Shown: one piece after another, positions 31,901 through 41,988 of the stretch
Layout: every line of letters starts with the position of its first letter
Numbering within the stretch: position 1 is the stretch's first letter
Made by a program: the position numbers and the translations under genes
Assembly (NCBI GenBank): GCA_914767715.1
Contig: OU612068.1
Span: 28,768,001-28,832,000, forward strand
Direction of reading: 5' to 3'
Origin: Membranipora membranacea
Taxonomy: Eukaryota > Bryozoa > Gymnolaemata > Cheilostomatida > Membraniporidae
DNA length: 64,000 bases
Notes under the pieces: model-generated
What the model was told of the DNA's origin: nothing
The model's input: only the letters and a program-made list of their open reading frames with translations
The model's database searches: none

Positions 31901-32065
31901 GATACAACATACAGTGGTGCGCGTACCACTGCACAACACACAGGTCTTCAGCTAGAAACCATGAGTCAAACGCTGTTTCGAGGCCTTCTCTAGTACAACC
32001 TCCTCATGGCCGGCCCCAGCAGCATGAAGCCACCCCTGTGTGTTGCTGAGCATCTCAATCAATCT
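31901..32065. repeat. 165-bp direct repeat, right copy
   Basis: Identical to 27653-27817. It is followed by CTGACTGACTACC, which resumes alignment with the intact lectin 3' flank (CTGACTACC near 13470). Confidence 0.95.
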
Positions 32066-32375
32066 GACTGACTGACTACCAATAGCCCTTTCAATATTTT
32101 TCTTTGTCAGCATTGTATATTGACTTATGCTGTTCAAAAGCTTTTATGCGATGACATGTGTTACCCACAATGCAGTGACAGTCAGTGTTAAAAACCTGGT
32201 AAGTCCACCTTAACTTCTTGCCATTGGGTCTGAGAGCCAATTATGGCACTGGTGAATTTATCGAACTGAATATCTCGTTATTTATAGATTAATGTAATTT
32301 CTCTGATCATCACTTGCATAAAAATGTTTGGAACAAAAAAAAGGTTCCCATAGTATATTTGCTTAAAAGCTGATT

Positions 32376-33664
32376 AAGGTTATGGTTATGATACCAGCGT
32401 TGACCGATTTGGACATTTTATATACCGTTGGAAAGCTGCTGAGCTACTGATTGCTAATTGCTCATCAAAAACGTGATTGGATTACGTTGCGCCAATTAAT
32501 CGGAGAAATGAGGCCGAAAAGGATGTTTTTAGCAAAGTGGATGGCTGCGCTACATTGATTACTAGAAAGTTCAAAACAGGTTACATTAATTCTTAGAGAC
32601 ATAGTTCATCCTAATTTTAGGTTGAAAATAATATTTCATGAGCCCAAAGTGGCTTTTTACGTCACGTCATAATGTGTGTGGTTTTTTAACTTTGATGATA
32701 TAATGCGAAATTTTAAGCAACGATTTGAGACAGTTTGAATAAAAAAGGGCCAATTTTTTTGCTTTTTTCCACTATATTGCTGTTTAAATGACACAAACCA
32801 CAAATTTCAGCAGTATATCAAATGTATCGATATCAGCATAGACCATCAAAGGTAAATACATTTTGCGCCATTTATCAATAACGTCAAACATGCTGTCAAA
32901 AGGTCCAGCACTTATAAGCCAGACAAATTTATTTTGAAAACTCTCACATACGAAGCCGCTTTGATTAAGCATAGTAAAAACAGGAAATGCCAACAGAATA
33001 TGTCACTATGTTTAAGTCTTCCTCGAATTATACCACACAGAATGCCGAAAAACACCTTGAAAAGCCCCTTAAATTGGCTGTTTTTGGCATTCTGTGTGGT
33101 ATAATTTTCAAAATAAATTTGTCTGTCCTTAGTGCTGGACCTTTTGACAGCATGTTTGACGTTATTGATAAATGGCGCAAAACGTATCTACCTTTGATGG
33201 TCTATGCTGATATTGATACATTTGATATACTGCTGAAATTTGTGGTGTGTGTCATTTAAACAGCAATATAGTGGAAAAAAGCAAAAGATTTGTCCCTTTT
33301 TTATTCGAACTGTCTCAAATTGATGCTTAAAATTTAGCATTATATATTCAAAGTTAAAAAACAACACGCATTATGACGTGACGTAAAAAGCCATTTTGGG
33401 CTCATCATCAAATATTATTTTAAACCTTAAATTAGGATGAACTATGTCTCTAAGAATGAATGAAACCTGTTTAGAAATTTGTAGCAATCAATGTAGCGCG
33501 GCCATCCACTTTGCTAAAAACAGCCTTTTCGGCCTCATTTCTCCGATAAAATGACGCAACGTCATCCAATCACGTTTTTGATGAGCTATTAGCGATCAGT
33601 AGCTCAGCAGCTTTCCAACGGTATATAAAATGTCCAAATCGGTCAACGCTGGTATCATAACCTT
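32376..33664. mobile_element. 1.3-kb foldback element in the lectin-copy flank
   Basis: The left end AAGGTTATGGTTATGATACC and the right end GGTATCATAACCTT are inverted. Homology between the arms runs about 570 bp inward (for example ATGAGGCCGAAAAGGATG against CCTTTTCGGCCTCAT). Both arms encode the same short frame (AGPFDSMFDVIDKWRK). A second, smaller inverted repeat lies at the centre (AATTATACCACACAGAATGC at 33027 and its complement at about 33085). The element is missing from the matching flank of the intact lectin copy. No transposase was found. Confidence 0.85.
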
Positions 33665-33804
33665 GATGATGTCTATACTATTGATCTATACTGTCAGAGG
33701 ATATATTTAGTTATATTTTGAGTCTTTCCACATAACACAGAGAATTTTGGCAAAGCCGAACCCATGAAATCACATTCATGAGAATACTGCTACTACTACT
33801 GGCA

Positions 33805-33965
33805 GTTCATCGGTTCCGATGATGACTTCTGCTTCTGAACCATTTTGCGCCAACGTGCTCTGTTTTTAGACAGCATCTGCCAACCATTTTTTTTGGAGTG
33901 TCAAGATCTCTGAGACTCCTTTTGACAGTACCCTTGTATCGCAGCGTTGGTCGACCTCAGCTACG
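33805..33965 (-). mobile_element. LINE C-terminal fragment
   Basis: Minus-strand translation gives GRPTLRYKGTVKRSLRDLDT and, after a frame break, QMLSKNRARWRKMVQ. This resembles the GRP-LRYKD...W...DR..WR tail common in RTE/BovB-type LINE proteins. Only the tail is present. Confidence 0.6.
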
Positions 33966-34411
33966 AGAAAAGACTTTTAGGTGAGAGAAGAGGATTTGCG
34001 TTGGTAACCGGTTGTCATTTTGCCTGCAGCTATATGCATCAATTGTCATTCAAAACGAGTCATTGTTAGCAAGCAAAGTCATTCGAATCATAATGCATGG
34101 CTATCATTGTATTTGAGAAAAAAAAAACTTATAGACCTTTTCTGCTCGAAGCTTTTTGGCTATTCGCATAACAAAAGAATATTCAAACAAGTTTTTTCCA
34201 CTTTCTGGTAGGAGTTTCAGAGACTTTTTGATAGCATTAGAAAGCTGAAAAATAGCTTAATTTGCATAACAAAGAAAATCAATCTTTGAAAAAATTACAG
34301 ATAGCCTACTCTCTTTGCTCGTGATTACCGAATCCACTATGATAAGGTGTAACAGGCTAAGATTATGCATCTGATAAACTACCCAAACTACTCTTAAAAA
34401 GAAGAAACACC

Positions 34412-35770
34412 ATGATGAATCAACTACACTACCAGCTACAGAAAGAAAAACATCAAGCACTACTCGAGGAGGTAGCAGAGATAGAAAGAGCCAAAGACGA
34501 CTCACAAAGAATGTACAAGGCAGTGAGAACAATTTACTCCACCACCGGCAACAAACAACTATACATTGAAACCGGAGAAGGCTTCACAGGAGACCCAAGT
34601 CAACAGGTCAAGGTCATCACTGAATTCTTCGAAAACACGTTCTCCAAAAAAGACATGAAACGGATACCAGATATTGCACCTTCTGAGATGACCACGAGGT
34701 TCACCAAGGAAGAGATCCAAATAGCTGTGAATAAACTCAAAAACAACAAGAGTGCCGGAATAGATACCTTAAAGCAGAGCAACTCAAGTAGGGAACAGAC
34801 AACATCTTTGAGCAGATTGCAAAAATGTTCAATGGCATAGCAAAGACAGGTCACCATCCGAAAGAAATGAAAATTTATCAATTGGTGCCACTGCAAAAGC
34901 CAGAAGAAAGGGCCTGTCAGTGCTGCGAAAGATCATGGCCATTTGTCTAATCCAAAGAATAGGACAGCAGATAAGTAAAGCTATACCGGTAACACAGGCA
35001 GCCTACCGACCAGGTCGCAGCACAACAGAGCAGGTCTTTGCCATCAAACCGCTAGCTGAAAAAGCTGTGACATCTACTGACTACTCCGCACATGTCCTTC
35101 TCATGGACATGTCAAAGGCCTTCGACAAGGACACTGAAGACATCAAACAAATACTCAAACCTGACGAACTCCAGCTAGTCAAAATACTCATCCAGGATGT
35201 ACAGCTATCAGTGAAGGTTGGGGATAAAGTCGGTAGAGCCTTCACAACCAAAAATGGCACTCCTCAAGGCAACTGCCTTAGTCCAATGTTATTCACGCTC
35301 TACCTGGGGGGTCTTTCAATTAGAAACAGCAAAAATCGCAAGGGGTCTCGCTTTCAGATCGCTCAGTCACTTGATTGAACTATATACATTCTGAGTGAGC
35401 GATCTGGGAGCGATTTTGTCTAATTGAAAGACCAAGTGAGTGATAATTTTGAGCGATGTGATAGTGATAACTTGCTTTAGTAAAGGATCGCTCTTCCTAA
35501 TTGAAAGACCCCCTGGCTAAAGCACTCAAAGAAGGTGAACCACAATCCACTGACGCTGTCATCAAAGACCACACCCACAGTGAACCAAACAACCCAGTAC
35601 TGAATCAAATACCAGAGAACATCATCAGAGATCATACATACAGCAAGGCCTTCACCACCAAGCCAGGATTTACAACAGAGCTCCAATAAGCTGATCACAT
35701 CAGCTGGCTGTCCGGCAACTATGATGCTGAAATAGAACACCAAAAAGAACTGTACCAGCAGGGCCATAGT
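34412..35770 (+). mobile_element. Degenerate LINE reverse transcriptase, interrupted by a MITE
   Basis: Plus-strand frames encode RT parts in order: KEEIQIAVNKLKNNKSAGID, then in a second frame QAAYRPGRSTTEQVF, VLLMDMSKAFD and GTPQGNCLSPMLFTLYL. A 205-bp MITE interrupts at 35308. The frame resumes at 35517 (AKALKEGEPQS ... FTTKPGFTTELQ) and stops exactly where the Y of the YADD box should be: TAA, then ADHISW. Frameshifts, a missing stretch and the lost catalytic box make it inactive. Confidence 0.85.
35308..35512. mobile_element. 205-bp MITE with GGGGTCTTTCAATTAG ends
   Basis: Terminal inverted repeats GGGGTCTTTCAATTAG and CTAATTGAAAGACCCC (one change) with a 4-bp duplication CTGG (35304-35307 and 35513-35516). 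Removing it makes the LINE frame contiguous, so it inserted into the LINE. The interior has further inverted pieces (CAGATCGCTCA and TGAGCGATCTG). Confidence 0.9.
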
Positions 35771-35774
35771 TAAG

Positions 35775-35960
35775 ATAATATGGTAGGGGAGGCAAAAGTC
35801 TGAGGCGAGTCCAAAGCATCAATATTATTAGCAAAATGGTAATCCCAGAGGAGCTGATTCTGATATGGAGTATCAATTATAGTGTTTTTAGGCAACTTTA
35901 TTTTGTTTTCTAGGGGAGGCAGTGCCTCCCTGCCTCCTCTAGAACTACGTGCCTGACCAG
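35775..35960. repeat. Insertion-like block in the LINE
   Basis: Bounded by GTAGGGGAGGCAAAAGTC and GGGGAGGCAGTGCCTCCCTG. It separates recognisable LINE pieces and looks like a small interspersed repeat; ends are not resolved. Confidence 0.4.
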
Positions 35961-36469
35961 TGAAGCTTGCTGCTAGAAATCAAACAAAATAATTATGATC
36001 GAAAACCTCGACACCAGGGTAGAAACAGACCATCACATACGGCCAAAAGTACTGGAAAAATTTAACAGCGGTCGAACAAACAGCAAAAGAGACAACCTCC
36101 CTGGCCTGTGCTCTGAACACAGTCACACTTGTCATAACCTACTTCAGCCACCGACCAGCGCGCAAGAATTCATGGAGGCACGCACCCAAAACCTAAACAA
36201 TGCCACCTGGCTGACTTTGTTATTACCTGTCAACAAGATTTCCAAGATCTCTAGAACACCAGGGCAATGAGAAGAGCAAATTGCAGCACAGAACATTGTT
36301 TCGAAAGTGAACTTATCATTGCAAATGAATTGTGAAAAGATCAAAAAGGAAATTGATGCAGCCTGAGAATAAGAGATATGAGCACCAAGAGTAAACCATC
36401 CCTCGCAACTCTTGAACAAAAGAGGACAAAAAGGGTTGTCGGGGAAAACTGACCTGCTACACAGATGGA

Positions 36470-37265
36470 CTGAGCCCTTCAATCAACTAATGAACGAAGA
36501 GACCACAATGACATCTGCAATAACTAACAGAATCACGCAGGCACCCCACAGGCTTGGGCGGATCAAGCATTGAAAGCATGGAAGGAAACTTCGTCAAAGC
36601 TCCGATTTAAAACATGCAAGCCAGAGTAAGCCAGAAAGACAAACTCTCTGATCCGTTTACAGTGTCGAATGGGTCAAGAGAGGATGTGTTCTCGCACTGA
36701 CGCTCTTTCTTATTCCTCACCGCTTCTCTAACCCATGCATTCAATAACTGCAACGAGGGAGTCCTAATCCAAAGCTGTCCAAACACAGATCTCTTTAACG
36801 TAAACCAGTTTTAATCAACACACAAGATCAAAGATCTTTTAGCGACAGAATTGATGTTCGTGGATGACCTGACCTGCTCACGGCTATGGCAATGCTCAAG
36901 AATTTGTCACAAGGTTGTCAGATCCAGCAAAAGCATCTGGACTAAAGATCAGATTAAAAAACCGACTGAGATGATGTACCAAGGTCCAAGGATCCAACAC
37001 CGAGGGCCTGAATATCAGAATTGACAATAAAGAACAAAACAGAGTAAGCCACTTCAAGTAGCTAAAGTCAACCATGTCAGACACAAACAAGCTAGACAAA
37101 GAATTGAAATCCAGGATGCGAAAGCATTCAATGCTTTTGAGAGGCTGAGGGAACGAGTGCGGGATAATAAGCACCTCACCATCAAGATGATAGCTGCTGT
37201 CTACCGTGCAATATTGCTATCCACGTTACTGCATGGTGCGGAATCCCACAGGCTAAGCGTATTTA
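36470..37265 (+). mobile_element. Heavily decayed LINE tail
   Basis: Broken plus-strand translations include VKRGCVLALTLF (RT GC-LAPTLF box) and, at 37130-37240, ERLRERVRDNKHLTIKMIAA followed by VYRAILLSTLLHGAESHR. This matches the LT..TK..VYRA.VLSTLLYG.E pattern of RTE-type LINEs. Many stops. It probably continues from the same element as 34412-35770. Confidence 0.65.
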
Positions 37266-37369
37266 TGATGAGGCATGTGAGGTACATTCTCAATATCGGT
37301 AGCAGTAACAGTAGTAGTTGTATGTTTACACTGTGTGTATGCTCAACAAATTATTTCTCCTTTTAATTG

Positions 37370-39900
37370 CAGTTTTATGAGTAAAAAACAATGTAAACGT
37401 GCACTCAATAGAGAAACCATCTATGTTCTGTTGCTAAACAGTGTTGATAACAACAGCCCAGATTCAAAGACGATAATCAGGATGGCATAATCTGAATAAA
37501 GCTCCAGTCCTTGTAAAAGAAAGCACAGCATCGATTTGGCCTTAGGCTAGGCTTGCAAAGAATGATATTAGCGAAATAGGCTTTTAATTAAAGAGTGGTA
37601 TTGGATTTTGTCTGTGATTCAATTTTGAACTTTCCTTTTTGCTTGCACATTACTTACAAATTGCAGCTGGTTCTCTTCTCATGTACGTTTATTCTCTTAT
37701 AAACTTTTCTATATGCAGTCTTATTAACATCCTTGCTATGCATCCCTTGGTTGAATACTGCTTATACATTGTACGAAGTAGTGTGATTGGAAGATTTCTC
37801 CACTACTTTTAGATTTCTAAAGTGAAATGGTTTCATTCAGACAACAGAGGGATAAATTTATTGAGAGAATGCAGGGTATGTGAAAATTTCTTGCAGCATG
37901 TTTGTGAGCTGCAAGTTGTCTTCTTTTTTGTCTCCGCTATGGCAATAGATATAAAGGGAAGAAAACTTAAGCCTGATGTTCGATTTTTTGCAGTAGACTT
38001 TGTTTTGTTTTTCAGTCATCGCACAGGTTTGAGATTTAGTGAGATATTTTCTTAGATTAGATTAGATTCATTTATTTGGTAATATTTTCAATGACATATC
38101 ACAATGGTAGTGTTAGGATGTCTCCGTTATTTAAAATCTTAATACTAACCGGTATAAAACTATTTAAAAATCTGCTGGTCCTAAGTTTTGGATAAACTCA
38201 AAACCATCCTTTTGATTTTAAGTAAACAATTACACCACACCAATATACTATATGTTTTGATATGTTGAAATACACGTCCCCTCCCAGCTACTGTAGTGAT
38301 GCCTCGAGCACAACATCACACAATTGGTGATGCAATACACAATAATTCAGATGCTAAAATTATATTCGGCAGGTTTCCTCTTGACATTTATTTCAGAGGC
38401 AGATTGCAGGTGTTTTCAAAGGCAGGGCAGAGGTGGGCAAGGGTTTACTTGACAATAGACTGAACTTATTGCAATGAAGCTCTCTCTAATAAAATTTGAG
38501 TAAGGGATACGGATCTATAAATTTAAAGGTTTTTTAAATCTATGCATGGTTAACCGTTGTTTATTAAACCTTTATGGTATAAATTTCTTGGGATACAATT
38601 CTATTGGCTTTTTAAGGCTTTTTGGAAATCGCTAGTACCATGCACAATGATTTCTTGTTATTGCTGGCCATTGCCCTGTGACGTTTAACGAATTGCAACG
38701 CCTAGATTTGAATACTTATAGTTTTTAGTAAAAATGGTATCTATACATAAGATTGTTTTACTTAGAGAAAATATTCAAGATAAGTTACTCATAGACAATT
38801 GTATCTTGATCTACAAATTAAAGTAATCACAAACAAAAAACAAACATATTAGCTAGAGTTTAGTTTAGCTAGTTCAGGGAGAATGGCGAGAATTATCCCT
38901 GGCTAGTTTGAAGGTGACTTAATGTAAGGAAGTTATTTACTACTCAATATATGTTCGCCACTAGCACAATTCATGCACACATCTTGATTAGCATTGTTGA
39001 AACCAAGAGTACTTACTGGTACTTGATAAAATTATTGTCATCTTCTGAGAAAAGGTTGCATCTCTAAAGTTTAGTTTCGGCAAAGGTTTGTAACAGATAT
39101 CCTGGTGTTGTGGTTTCGCTACAATTGCAACACAAGCCTGCCACTGGGGATTACGAGGAATTGTTGAGGAGTTGTGTTAACATGATAAGAGAGGAGACAA
39201 CTTGTACCATGGTACAAATCATTTTCCTCAATTGACGAAAAGCTAAAAAGTGGAGTAAGAATTCATAGACATGCGGGATTCATTTTCTCCAAAAGAGTAG
39301 AGGACATGATTATCCATAGATCAATTTCTTCTTTCAATCAAGGGATTTTGATTTTCCAAGTGAGTAGGCCTACATGCATGCATTGGGTTGAGGGGATTTA
39401 ACTGATTCAATGAACATGGGAATGTCCTGGAATCCTTGCTTTAGTAGAATGTATGAATGCATGAGCACATAACTGACTGTACTCGGGCAAGTAGGACTTA
39501 TTATCAAGACTTTCACTTGTTCAGTAAATTAAATAATTCAAAGGACCTTTAATTTAATTAAGGACAGGAGTAATTGTTGATTAAATTAAATTCTCACAAT
39601 TAAATTCACTACAGTGAGTAACAGTACTACTCTTCCGTAGTAGGACTACTCACCAAGGAGGTACTTCTTGTACTAATTCTATCTCATCTGTTAAGTCAGA
39701 AAATGCAGTAGAGTAGTCCTGTGCACTCTTCTTCCTTTCTTATGTTGACTCAATATTAACCTTTTTTATGTTGTAATCAAGGTTTCTGTGAGTGTAACGT
39801 ACAGAATAAAATTCAGTTGTAAATTTTATGATACTGAGTTGCCAGCCAGTGAGTTACACCAAGGAGTTAGAGACTCTAACTCCTGGTTACAGCAAGGAGT
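37370..39900. other. Intergenic, no gene recognised
   Basis: AT-rich noncoding DNA. A GATTAGATTAGATTC run at 38053-38070 followed by TTTATTTGG resembles, on the minus strand, the short tandem tail of a LINE 3' end. No exon with convincing splice signals was found. Confidence 0.4.
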
Positions 39901-39904
39901 GAGG

Positions 39905-39972
39905 GGGGTCTTTCAATTAAAATGGCAAAAATCGCAATCTGATCTCTCACCTCATCCTAATTGAAAGACTCC
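39905..39972. mobile_element. Short deletion copy of the GGGGTCTTTCAATT MITE
   Basis: Starts GGGGTCTTTCAATTAAAATG and ends CTAATTGAAAGACTCC. The ends match the 205-bp element at 35308, but only about 68 bp remain. It shares GGCAAAAATCGCA near the left end. Confidence 0.75.
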
Positions 39973-40102
39973 CATGATAACTACACACAAACCAAAATCT
40001 GTGTCATCAACCATTACAGAATAAGAAATATGAGTTGTCTTGTACATTTCATGATGTTACCTGAGTTTCAAGCTTGCAAACCATTGGTTGGCTACTGACT
40101 TG

Positions 40103-40800
40103 CTACTTGTCGAGTAATCGCCAACTTCTTTTGAAAAGGTAGAGGCAATATGGCTTTTCATCAGTCCTTTTCCGGTCCGGGACATCAACAGGGTTATTCG
40201 TCAGTGTACCCAGTCCAATCTCAGCTAGACACAGGTGGTGCCTCCAGAAGTCTGGGAGATTGTTCCACAGCTTAGCTGTGCTGAGCATGAAGTTGTTCTG
40301 ATGGTACTTGGTGTTACAGTGAGGTATCATGTACTGCTGCTGGTGACGCCTGGGCTGGCCTGGCCTGGAGGTCGGGCAATGGGGATCGATGCAGTCACTG
40401 ATGTTGGTTGCAACCTCATGAAAGTGCATTGCTCGGAAGACTCCAAGCCTGCAATGTACTCGTCGTGTTTCCAGAGTATTCCATTCCAGATCTTGTATGA
40501 GTTGGGTCGCGCTGTAGTGTGATCAGTGCATTTAATGTTGTGCACCAATCTCGCAGCCCTTCTCTGCACAGCTTCTAGTGAAGTCTTTTGTGTAGTTGTC
40601 AGGTTGGAGTCCCACACAGTGCATGAGTACTCCATAACAGGACTTAGGAGCTGTTTGTAGGCTCTATCCCTCAGGTGTGGGAGAGTTGGTGGGATTGTGC
40701 GTCGACGTCGGACATGAGGGTTCGTTGTATCTGGGAGATCGTTGATGTATACCAAAAACAGAATTGGTCCAACCACTGATCCTTGTGGTGCTCAAGAAGT
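40103..40800 (-). mobile_element. LINE fragment (RT end and C-terminus)
   Basis: Minus strand: GSVVGPILFLVYINDLPDT (RT motif), an internal deletion, then LSPVMEYSCTVWDSNLTTTQ and LEAVQRRAARLVHNIKCTD. After a frame change at about 40330 come MIPHCNTKYHQNNFMLSTAK and LWNNLPD. This is the standard C-terminal order of jockey/CR1-like LINEs. The catalytic DD box is deleted. Confidence 0.85.
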
Positions 40801-41209
40801 GACAGCACAGGGTGTTGATGGGTGTCCATCCACGGCTACAGCTTATATAAGCATTATCTCAAAGGGCATTTCATGGTTTGCACTAGGCTTAACTATTTAT
40901 TGTCATTCTGGTTCTGCCGAGAGCCCTCAAAGCTGAATGCATTGAGGACATGTTTTCTTTGCATGTCAATTCCACCGTTGCAGGAAAAGTCCAGTTTTGT
41001 ATGGACAATAGTCAGTTTTATGAAAATATCATAGCAGAGGATTTGTTGGTGCGGCCCATGTTGCATGATATGACATATTTTAGGTACTTAGTCTATTCCA
41101 AACCTCGGGTGTTCTGAGACATTGATTGATTGTATTATTGTCACAAACTATAAAATTTGCTAGCAAAATGTTGTTGGTACACTCTGCTTGTAAAAAATAG
41201 TGAAGTTGC

Positions 41210-41824
41210 CTAGGTTGCAAAAATAAAGTTAAAAATAGTATTATTAATATTATGACCGTGTCTCAAAAAGCAGTATTTTCCCCAGGCTACACAATATTTA
41301 GGATTTCTGAGCCGGCCAGAGGGGCAATGTTCTAGGTAATCATGTATAAAATGTTCATTGTCTATGTATATCTGCATTACTCGATTCTTAGTGTGATTGT
41401 CAACTAGGGAGTCTAGATAATAATCCAGTTCTAGTCCTAGCGAGGATGCATGGTCCTTCTTGTCGCGTTGGTAAATGGCAGAATAGAGGACTGGAAGACA
41501 GTACATTATTAGTGACACAATTAAACTTTTAGAAAGCTAGTGGCTTAGTACTCAGATACATAAAATTTTTAACTATATACATTCTTTGATTAGATTTATG
41601 AATAACATTTTGGTAGGTGCTGTATGGGACATGTCATACAGCACTGCAATGTATTTTTTCACCCGGAGGCCGGGATAGCAATGCTGTATCGTATTGTAAG
41701 GTTTTAGGGTGTCAATGACCCTTATTTGTGTCCATAGGCAAACTGCCACCTTTCTCCCTATGTTCTTTGAAAGTTCTCGTTTGTGTGTGAGAATAAATTT
41801 ACTGGTGTGCCAAACTGTGTTCAA
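41210..41824 (-). mobile_element. Possible decayed LINE C-terminus
   Basis: The minus-strand frame 41518-41210 reads LIMYCLPVLYSAIYQRDKK ... HCPSGRLRNPKYCVAWGKY. This resembles the LTYCLPVWY...KKDK...LPSGRRYR.P..R tail of some LINEs. The adjoining frame 41824-41573 has no clear motif. Similarity is weak. Confidence 0.4.
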
Positions 41825-41988
41825 CTATGATATTGGCCTAAATACCAAGGAGTTCTTTACTTTCCTATTTCTTTGAAGAGTGACTATACAAATTAGGATG
41901 AATCGATGTTTCAGAGTGTATTCCAACTGATACAGGAGCCTTACTCTAACCCTACCTCTGTTGAGGTCATTAGATTCAAGGTACAACT

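Noticed and set aside
27653-32065. Calling the 165-bp repeats ordinary LTRs
   Set aside because: The enclosed protein has an RLE-type LINE layout with no gag, protease, RNase H or integrase, so an LTR-retrotransposon reading does not fit.
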